A stretch of 45,681 nt of DNA from Sphingomonas sp. 37zxx (GTDB taxonomy: Bacteria; Pseudomonadota; Alphaproteobacteria; Sphingomonadales; Sphingomonadaceae): assembly GCF_000786205.1 (NCBI RefSeq), contig NZ_JROH01000028.1:1-45681 (forward strand), in the 5' to 3' direction. Below the pieces are notes generated by a model that was given only the letters and a program-made list of their open reading frames with translations, was not told the DNA's origin and searched no databases. Within the stretch, counting starts at the first letter, position 1, and every line of letters begins with the position of its first letter. The translations under genes were made by a program, and so were the position numbers. Shown piece by piece: positions 39,852 to 45,681 of the stretch.

Positions 39852-40169
39852 ATGAGAATGTCGGCGAAGCGTGGTTTTCTAGGCATAACGTGCCTGCTGG
39901 TGCCTTTTGGCCCGGCAGCCGCCGACTCGTCGCAAAAGCTGCGCGGCGACCATGATGTCGCGCACGAAGCGCGGATGCAGGGGCGGCTGTTGCCGGTTCG
40001 GGAGATCGAACGCCGGGTCGTGCCGCAGATGCGTACCGCCCGATACCTAGGCTTCGACTTCGATTCGGGAAGTTCGGTTTACACGCTGAAGTTCCTGCGC
40101 GATGGCAATGTCATCTGGGTGGAGGTCGATGGACGGTCGGGGCAAGTCCTCGGGCGATCGGGCGACTGA
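39852..40169 (+). CDS. Secreted small PepSY-like protein
   Basis: About 105 residues with a signal peptide (AKRGFLGITCLLVPFGPAAA) and one PepSY-like unit: GRLLPVREIERRVVPQM, then YTLKFLRDGNVIWVEVDGRSGQVLG. Such proteins often accompany PhoP/FeuP-type two-component systems and may modulate the sensor in the periplasm. It lies 23 bp before the response regulator gene, so it is probably in the same operon. Confidence 0.8.
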   Translation: MRMSAKRGFLGITCLLVPFGPAAADSSQKLRGDHDVAHEARMQGRLLPVREIERRVVPQMRTARYLGFDFDSGSSVYTLKFLRDGNVIWVEVDGRSGQVLGRSGD

Positions 40170-40192
40170 CCACCCATGCCTCAGAAGGAACC

Positions 40193-40873
40193 ATGATGCG
40201 CGTCTTGATCGTCGAGGACGAACCCAATCTGCGGCAGCAGTTGAACAATACCCTGGTTGGTGCCGGCTATGCCGTCGATCAGGCGAGCGACGGCGAAGAG
40301 GGGCATTATCTCGGCTCGACCGAGCAATATGATGCGATCATCCTCGATCTGGGCCTGCCCGAGGTCGATGGCCTGACGGTGCTCGATCGCTGGCGCAAGG
40401 AGGGCAAGACCACGCCGGTGCTGGTGCTCACCGCGCGCGACAGCTGGTCGGACAAGGTTGCCGGACTCGACGCCGGGGCCGATGATTATGTCGCCAAGCC
40501 CTTTCAAAGCGAAGAACTGATCGCCCGGCTGCGCGCGCTGATTCGCCGGGCATCGGGCAACGCCTCGGCCGAGCTGACCGCGGGCGACATCCGGCTGGAT
40601 ACGCGCAGCGGCAAGGTCACGCGCGCCGGCGAGCCGGTGAAGCTGACCGCGCAGGAATATAAATTGCTGAGCTATCTGCTGCATCACAAGGGCAAGGTGG
40701 TCAGCCGCACCGAGCTGATCGAGCATATCTATGATCAGGATTTCGATCGCGATTCGAACACGATCGAGGTGTTCGTGACCCGAATCCGCAAGAAGCTCGG
40801 CTCCGACGTCATCACCACGATTCGCGGCATGGGCTATAGCCTTGACGAGCCGGGCACGCCGCCGCCGGCCTGA
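40193..40873 (+). CDS. OmpR-family response regulator transcription factor
   Basis: A 226-residue regulator with a receiver (VEDE, phosphoacceptor D52 in IILDLGLP, LTARDSWSD and AKPF lysine) and a winged-helix domain (LTAQEYKLLSYLLHHKGKVV and TIEVFVTRIRKKLG, then TTIRGMGYSL). It closely resembles PhoP/FeuP-type regulators. Its kinase gene starts 2 bp after the stop. Input signal unknown. Confidence 0.93.
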   Translation: MMRVLIVEDEPNLRQQLNNTLVGAGYAVDQASDGEEGHYLGSTEQYDAIILDLGLPEVDGLTVLDRWRKEGKTTPVLVLTARDSWSDKVAGLDAGADDYVAKPFQSEELIARLRALIRRASGNASAELTAGDIRLDTRSGKVTRAGEPVKLTAQEYKLLSYLLHHKGKVVSRTELIEHIYDQDFDRDSNTIEVFVTRIRKKLGSDVITTIRGMGYSLDEPGTPPPA

Positions 40874-40875
40874 CC

Positions 40876-42279
40876 ATGGCGTCATCCGCCCCCGACAAAG
40901 CGTTGTCCGCCGAATCGCCGCATGATCGCCCGCGCCCTTATGTGCGGGTGACGGGGTCGCTCAGCCGGCGGATGATCATCATCGCCAGCGCGTGGATATT
41001 GCTGTTGCTGGCGGGCGGCGGCTTCGCGCTCGATCGGGTGCTGACGAGCGCGATCACGCGCAGCTTTGACGAGCAGCTCGATTATCTGCTGACATCGATG
41101 ATCGTGTCGGCGGAGATCGGTCCCGATGGCGCTATCGATTTCAGCCGCGAGCTTGCCGACCAGGGATTTTTCGAACCCTATTCGGGGCTGTATTGGCAGG
41201 TGAGCGGCAAGGGTTTTGATCCCAAGCCGTCGCGTTCCTTGTGGGACCGGCGGCTGCGGGTGACGACCCACACCCCCAGCGGTTCTGCGCATTTCTATGA
41301 TTCAGAAGAGTTCGCCGACGAAAAGCTGCGCGTTGCCGAGCGCGACGTCCGGTTGCCGGGTTCGCAAGTGTGGTGGCGGTTCCAGATCGCGCAGAAGCGC
41401 GAATTGCTCGACGCGCAGATCCTGGCGCTGCGCGAAACGCTGACCCGCAGTTTCCTGTTGCTTGGGGTCGGGCTGATCCTGATGGCGGCGTTGCAGACCT
41501 GGTACGGGCTGTTGCCGCTGCGGCATTTGCAGCGCGAGCTGGCCAAGATGCGCGGCGGCAGGGCGGCGCGGATCGATGGGCCGATGCCCGCCGAAGTCGC
41601 CCCGATCATCGAAGAGCTCAACGACCTGATCTCGCACAATGAACGCCAGGCCGAAGAGGCGCGGCGGCATGCCGGCAATCTGGCGCACGCGCTCAAGACC
41701 CCGCTGACGGTGATCATGAACGCAGCGACCGCCGGTGCTGACGATCTGCCGGCGACGGTGGTGCGCGAGGCACGAACGATGCGGCGGCAGGTCGATCATC
41801 ACCTTGCGCGGGCGCGCGCCGTCGGTCGGCGTGGCAGCGCGCACAGCCGCGCCGAAGTGTGGCCAAGCGTGCTGGCGGTCGAACGCGCCGTCGCGCGGCT
41901 GTATCAGCATGTCCGCATCGACGTCGATGGGCGCACCGATTTGATCGCGCATATCGAACGCCAAGATCTGGATGAAATGCTCGGCAATCTGGTCGAGAAT
42001 GCCGCGAAATATGGTGGCGGCAGCGTGTTCATCACTGCGCGCGCCGAGGCCGGGTTCGTCGAAATCCTGGTCGAGGATGACGGCGCGGGGATTGGCGAGA
42101 GCGATCGGGTTCGGATTTTCGATCGCGGCGTGCGGCTCGACAGCGGCAAGCCGGGCACGGGGCTTGGCCTGGCGATCGTGCGCGACGTAGCTGAAATCTA
42201 TGGCGGCACGGTCAGCCTGGAGGAGAGCGAGGATCTGGGCGGGCTGATGGTGCGGCTGCGGTTGCCGGCGGCGCGGTAG
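40876..42279 (+). CDS. Sensor histidine kinase partner of the OmpR-type regulator
   Basis: A 467-residue membrane kinase. Two hydrophobic segments (IIIASAWILLLLAGGGFAL and SFLLLGVGLILMAALQTWYG) flank a periplasmic sensor of about 150 residues. A HAMP-like region follows, then the phosphoacceptor in NLAHALKTPLTVIMNAA (H271) and the ATPase boxes LVENAAKYG, EDDGAGIG and GTGLGLAIVRD. The architecture resembles PhoQ/FeuQ sensors, and a PepSY partner is encoded upstream. Confidence 0.92.
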   Translation: MASSAPDKALSAESPHDRPRPYVRVTGSLSRRMIIIASAWILLLLAGGGFALDRVLTSAITRSFDEQLDYLLTSMIVSAEIGPDGAIDFSRELADQGFFEPYSGLYWQVSGKGFDPKPSRSLWDRRLRVTTHTPSGSAHFYDSEEFADEKLRVAERDVRLPGSQVWWRFQIAQKRELLDAQILALRETLTRSFLLLGVGLILMAALQTWYGLLPLRHLQRELAKMRGGRAARIDGPMPAEVAPIIEELNDLISHNERQAEEARRHAGNLAHALKTPLTVIMNAATAGADDLPATVVREARTMRRQVDHHLARARAVGRRGSAHSRAEVWPSVLAVERAVARLYQHVRIDVDGRTDLIAHIERQDLDEMLGNLVENAAKYGGGSVFITARAEAGFVEILVEDDGAGIGESDRVRIFDRGVRLDSGKPGTGLGLAIVRDVAEIYGGTVSLEESEDLGGLMVRLRLPAAR

Positions 42280-42284
42280 GATAT

Positions 42285-42396
42285 TCCCCCTTCCCTGGAA
42301 GGGAGGGGTTGGAGTGGGTGGGCCGATTGTCGGGTGGCTCGCTTAGCGACGGGCCGACCCACCCCCGGCCCCTCCCTTGACCAGGGAGGGGGGTGA
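42285..42396. repeat. Long nested palindromic element between convergent genes
   Basis: The two arms (cccttccctggaagggagggg-like and cccctcccttgaccagggagg-like) are each palindromic and are also inverse to each other around a central tggctcgctta loop. It lies between the kinase and the TonB-receptor stops and may terminate both. Confidence 0.75.
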
Positions 42397-42411
42397 GGAG
42401 CGGAGTCCGCG

Positions 42412-44550
42412 CTATAGCTGGAACCGCACCGTTGCGCGCAGGTCGCGTCCGGCCAGCGGCGCGAAGTCCTTGAGGAAGCTGGCGTGGCGCCGCGCTTCGA
42501 CATCGAACAAATTGGTCGCCTGCAACAACAGCGTCGTCGCATTGCCGCGCCCGAAGGGGCGGAATGAGAGCGATGCGTTGACCATCGTGTAATCGGCGGT
42601 CGGCAATTCGAAATTGCTCACCCTGTCCTGTTCGAACACATGTTCGACCTCGACCCGGCCACCGATGCGATCGGCCTGTGCTTCGAGACCGCCGAGCACG
42701 CGCGCCGCCGGGATGCGCGGCGCGGGGCCGACTCCGGTGATCGTGGTGCGGACATAATCGGCGATGCCGTCGACATTGATCGCAACGCCCGAAATCTCAG
42801 CCAGCCGCGCTGCCGCCTCGAGTTCAAAGCCCCATACCCGCGCATCGGCCTGGGCATATTGGAACACCGGCAATTCGTCGATTTCTTCGCCGGTGGGCGA
42901 CTGATAAATATAGTCGTCGAACCAGTTATAATAGGCCGCAGCGCCGAAGGTGAGCGGCCCGGCGGTGCCGCGCAGCGTGCCCTCGAGGCCCCAGCTCGTT
43001 TCCTTGTTGAAATCGGTGTTGCCGATTTCGAACGATTGGGTGCCGGCATGGGGGCCGTTGGCGAACAATTCCTCGGCGGATGGCGCGCGTTCGGTGTGCG
43101 AGGCGTTCAGCCCGAAGCGAACGGTTTCGGTCAAGCCAAGGCTGGCCCCGATCGAGCCGGAAAAGGCGTTGAACTCGCGCCGGTTGAGCGGTGTGTCGAG
43201 GTCAGCATCGGCCTGTGCCTTGAGCTGGGTATTTTCGAACCGCGCGCCCGCTTCGGCGCGTACCGCACCGAAATCGAACGATTGCAGCGTGAACAGGCCG
43301 AGTTGCTGGGTGGTGTTGCGCGGCACGAATTTCTCTTCGCCGTTCACGTCGAAATCGCGGATGAAGAATTGCGCGCCGGTCGCGCCCTGCCAGCCGCCGC
43401 GCTTTGCCTGCACCAGCTCAAGCCGCCCTTCATATCCCTGGTTGAAGAAGCTGGTGCCGATGCCGCCATCTTCCTCCAGCTCGTCGTGCCGGTAATCCGC
43501 CGCCGCCAGCCGCAGCCGGATGCGATCGAGTAAGCCGCCATCGGTTTCGACCTCGCCGCGAATGTCGAACCGCGTCTGTTTCAGGTTCAACCGGACGTTT
43601 TCATGGCCATGACCTTCCTCGCCGTCATGGTCATCATCGCCTTCCTCATGCTCATATTCGAGCCTGGAGGGCACGCCATAGGTGCTTTCATAGCGCGTGA
43701 CCGAGAAGCCCAGATGGCCGCGATCGGTGACGACCGAAAGCCCGCCTGCGACTTCCCAGGTTTCCGCCGCGCTGTTGGGCAGGCGACCACGCAGCTCGCC
43801 ATTTTCGCGTACTTCGGCTTCGTCGCTGGCGAGCGCGGTGGCGCGCAGACCGGGCGACAGCAGATAGCCGCCGGTCCGCAGATCGCCGGTGCGAAGATAG
43901 GTGCCATCGACATGCGCGACCAGATTGCCGCCGATCCGCGCCTCGACCTCACCCGCGATCGAGCGTTCGTCGGCAGCTGAGCCATAGGTCGCCAGCGCGT
44001 CGACATGCACCGCTTCGTCGGGCAGGCTGCGCGGGATGCGGTTGTCGATCACGTTCACGACACCGCCGATCGCCGATGAGCCGAACAGCAAGGCCGACGG
44101 GCCACGCAGCACTTCGATCCGTTCGGCGGTCAGCGGATTGATGACCGGGGCGTGATCGACCGATGTCGTCGAAGCATCGATGCTGCCGATGCCGTCGATC
44201 AGCACGCGGATGCGATCGCCCTGAAAGCCGCGCAGCACCGGGCGCGAGGCATTGGGGCCGAACGACGTGGCAGATACGCCGGGCTGGCGGGCGAGGGTCT
44301 CGCCGATCGTCGGCCGAAGCTCGCGCGTCAGCACTTCGCCCGACAACACCGTGGTTCCCGACAATACGTCGAGCCGGTTGCGCTGATAAGGTGCGGTCAG
44401 GATGATGTCGTTCGACTGGCTGGTGTGATCGCCGCGCTGCACTTCAGCCTCGGCAGTCGTCGCCGAAGCGGTGACGTCGTCCATCGGTTGGGCAAGGGCG
44501 GGGCAGGCGACCAGCATGGTCGACGTCGCTAATAGGGTACGAAACAGCAT
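42412..44550 (-). CDS. ZnuD-like TonB-dependent outer-membrane receptor
   Basis: A 712-residue receptor with a signal peptide (LFRTLLATSTMLVACPALAQ), a TonB-box-like IILTA segment near residue 50 and a plug domain (TIGETLARQPGVSATSFGPN, RPVLRGFQGDRIRVLIDGIG, VEVLRGPSALLFGSSAIGG-like). The C-terminal barrel ends in a hydrophobic strand (LRATVRFQL). Near residues 299-317 it has an acidic His-rich loop (EHEEGDDDHDGEEGHGHE), as in ZnuD zinc receptors. Zinc uptake is therefore likely; a candidate Zur-type site precedes the gene. Confidence 0.92.
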   Translation of the reverse strand: MLFRTLLATSTMLVACPALAQPMDDVTASATTAEAEVQRGDHTSQSNDIILTAPYQRNRLDVLSGTTVLSGEVLTRELRPTIGETLARQPGVSATSFGPNASRPVLRGFQGDRIRVLIDGIGSIDASTTSVDHAPVINPLTAERIEVLRGPSALLFGSSAIGGVVNVIDNRIPRSLPDEAVHVDALATYGSAADERSIAGEVEARIGGNLVAHVDGTYLRTGDLRTGGYLLSPGLRATALASDEAEVRENGELRGRLPNSAAETWEVAGGLSVVTDRGHLGFSVTRYESTYGVPSRLEYEHEEGDDDHDGEEGHGHENVRLNLKQTRFDIRGEVETDGGLLDRIRLRLAAADYRHDELEEDGGIGTSFFNQGYEGRLELVQAKRGGWQGATGAQFFIRDFDVNGEEKFVPRNTTQQLGLFTLQSFDFGAVRAEAGARFENTQLKAQADADLDTPLNRREFNAFSGSIGASLGLTETVRFGLNASHTERAPSAEELFANGPHAGTQSFEIGNTDFNKETSWGLEGTLRGTAGPLTFGAAAYYNWFDDYIYQSPTGEEIDELPVFQYAQADARVWGFELEAAARLAEISGVAINVDGIADYVRTTITGVGPAPRIPAARVLGGLEAQADRIGGRVEVEHVFEQDRVSNFELPTADYTMVNASLSFRPFGRGNATTLLLQATNLFDVEARRHASFLKDFAPLAGRDLRATVRFQL

Positions 44551-44582
44551 GAAAGGGTCCGTGGCGCTTGAGGAACGCGCCT

Positions 44583-44610
44583 TTCATACTGCGATGTTAT
44601 AAAGTCTCAA
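44583..44610 (-). promoter_or_regulatory. Promoter of the TonB receptor with possible Zur-like site
   Basis: On the minus strand a -35-like TTGAGA (44610-44605) and a -10-like TATGAA (44588-44583) are separated by 16 bp. Between them lies an AT-rich segment (gatgttataaagtctc on the plus strand, 44593-44608) resembling one half of a Zur box. The match is partial, since only one half-site is good. Confidence 0.4.
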
Positions 44611-44879
44611 GACGTTTTTGTGGCAATGCGGGATGTTCGCGCAAAAGCGCGCGAAACGGCTGAAGTGATGCGGTTATGTCACAGATGAACGACGGGCATT
44701 GCGGGAAGCGGAGCGCCGTTTGCGACCGCGTGGCTGCGCGGGGCGACGATGGTGCCAAAGCCGATCGAGAAAGGTAGCGGCGGCGCGCCCAACATCGAAG
44801 GCACCCGCCGATCTCGCATCCGGCTGATCACCAGAACCCAACCCGCCCCAGCCAGAACAGGGAATTTTAAGCGCCAACT
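44611..44879. other. Intergenic region without a confident gene
   Basis: GC-rich sequence between the receptor promoter and the IS110 fragment. A minus-strand open stretch ending near 44687 reads plausibly (GAPPLPFSIGFGTIVAPRSH) but has no start codon and is not recognised. It may be remnant DNA. Confidence 0.4.
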
Positions 44880-44975
44880 TTAAGGGAAACTTCGGTGTCC
44901 GTTGACACCCGTTTCACCGACAATGCAGATCGCCGTCTCTTCCAACGATACATCCAGGCCCGCATAATAGCGCAT
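44880..44975 (-). pseudogene. Truncated IS110 family transposase (N-terminus only)
   Basis: The frame begins MRYYAGLDVSLEETAICIVG, the highly conserved start of IS110 DEDD transposases including the first catalytic Asp. It then departs from the family and stops after 31 residues. A typical IS110 transposase is about 320-400 residues. A strong AGGAGG lies 5' of the ATG. The rest of the gene is missing, and an adjacent frame (RVSTDTEVSLKVGA) may be a frameshifted piece. Confidence 0.75.
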
Positions 44976-44994
44976 GGTTGCTCCTCCTCATGGT

Positions 44995-45045
44995 GGTGGC
45001 CGCTCAACACGGACCACGTTCTACTATCTGCAAGGAGCAGCCACC
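44995..45045 (-). ncRNA. Stem-loop upstream of the IS110 fragment, possible bridge-RNA remnant
   Basis: The arms ggtggc-c-gct and agc-a-gccacc pair at nine of ten positions around a 31-base loop. It lies 19 bp 5' of the transposase start, in the non-coding left end where IS110 elements encode their bridge RNA. Function here is inference. Confidence 0.3.
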
Positions 45046-45081
45046 CAGCGAGTCGAGGGTGAGCCCCAATCACCCCATCTG

Positions 45082-45294
45082 TCACGGCAAGACCGTCTGG
45101 TGGAGGAAGCCGATAGCGGTCGACCCGAAAAAACGCTCTCGCGGATAGATGTTGACGTTGCCATTGGCGTCGATGAATTGCGCCTGCAAGGCACCAGGGC
45201 CAATGCCTTGCCGGAACCGTGTCGTTTCCTGGAAGACCAGGTTGATTTGGACACCGACGGTTGATCCGGGAATTACGGAAAGCTGAATGAAATA
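45082..45294 (-). pseudogene. Unrecognised gene, 3' fragment
   Basis: A minus-strand frame of about 70 codons with strong protein-like character: LSVIPGSTVGVQINLVFQET, RQGIGPGALQAQFIDANGNV, RERFFGSTAIGFLHQTVLP and stop. No start codon is seen before the two stop codons at 45295-45300, where composition turns AT-rich. It is therefore probably the 3' end of a gene cut by an insertion or rearrangement. I do not recognise the family. Confidence 0.45.
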
Positions 45295-45598
45295 TCACTA
45301 CACCAGTAGCGGATTATTTGGGCCGGCAGGCAATATCTGAGTTGGAACAAGGATCTGATACGCTATTTCGAAATATGACAATAATGGTATGAATCTCTCC
45401 TAAAAATAAAACCAGATGATTTTGAACCAGGATATTAACACTCTCAAACGGACTATAAAACATAATCTGTTTGACTAATGCAAAAGCTTACTCCGGTATG
45501 GCTATTGTCAAATATAGTTACAACATAAATGTATAATACGGACCATTATTCAAAAAACGTCGTGAATATGGCGGGAACAAAGATGAAATAATGAATTA
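45295..45598. other. AT-rich segment without a confident gene
   Basis: Composition drops sharply from the surrounding GC-rich DNA. Only tiny frames are seen, for example one of 20 codons at 45414-45476 (MILNQDINTLKRTIKHNLFD). No RNA gene was recognised. Confidence 0.6.
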
Positions 45599-45681
45599 TT
45601 GGACATTAACCCTTTCAATTTAGCAGGCTATGGTTTGTCCGTGGATAGCAAGCTGAGCACCTCCATCAACCCGGTGATCTG
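45599..45681 (+). CDS. Possible start of a gene running off the window
   Basis: The frame from a TTG at 45599 or GTG at 45641 (NPFNLAGYGLSVDSKLSTSI) stays open to the window edge and returns to GC-rich codon use. Too short to identify. Confidence 0.25.
   Translation, partial: MDINPFNLAGYGLSVDSKLSTSINPVI

Overview
This window is GC-rich chromosomal DNA that reads as an alphaproteobacterium of the sphingomonad group (Sphingomonas or a near relative). The indicators are DivK, the DUF3572 protein, the rnd-lptC-lptA-lptB-rpoN order, a Suv3-type helicase next to an S4 protein and FdxA, a cisplatin-response type ATP-dependent ligase, an XrtA/PrsK/PrsR exopolysaccharide control locus, and many short palindromic intergenic repeats. 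Most of the window is ordinary core and envelope biology. No rRNA, tRNA, CRISPR array or intact mobile element was recognised.

Layout. 63-2054: YadG/YadH-like ABC exporter whose two genes are separated by a tandem 149-bp palindromic repeat. 2064-4900 (minus): secreted CocE/NonD hydrolase and TorF-family porin. 5096-7091: minus-strand operon DUF3572-HAD-RidA, divergent from divK, which converges on rpmG (L33). 7219-8888: PhzF-like protein divergent from an ArsR regulator and a VOC protein. 9041-11534: Dps, a DUF1328 membrane peptide and the DNA ligase. 11655-14345 (minus): glutathionyl-hydroquinone reductase, secreted glutaminyl cyclase and a double cold-shock-domain protein with a long glycine-rich N-terminus. 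14557-19665: TerC, RNase D-like exonuclease, the lipopolysaccharide transport genes lptC/lptA/lptB, then sigma-54 (rpoN). 19848-24962: TauE/TIGR02186 pair, HerA-like ATPase, M23 peptidase. 25207-28406: Suv3-like helicase, S4 protein, seven-iron ferredoxin.

28446-36461 is an exopolysaccharide/XrtA-system block: a mannose-1-phosphate guanylyltransferase, divergent from a priming sugar transferase, the PrsK histidine kinase, the PrsR sigma-54 activator and a TPR protein. The last four are tightly spaced or overlapping. PrsR carries the GAFTGA loop, so it should act with the RpoN encoded 13 kb upstream. 36517-42279: DUF815 ATPase, a ParDE/RelE-type toxin-antitoxin pair, an ABC-F ATPase, and a PepSY protein with an OmpR-type two-component system. 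42412-44550: a ZnuD-like TonB receptor with a His/Asp/Glu-rich loop.

The last 1.1 kb differs from the rest. It holds a decayed IS110 transposase start with its upstream stem-loop region, the 3' end of an unrecognised gene, and an AT-rich stretch, so it looks like the edge of an accessory island. The most unusual items are the repeat that splits the ABC operon, the hexanucleotide repeat inside prsK, the IS110 relic with a possible bridge-RNA hairpin, and this AT-rich edge. I do not see a convincing complete new multi-gene system.
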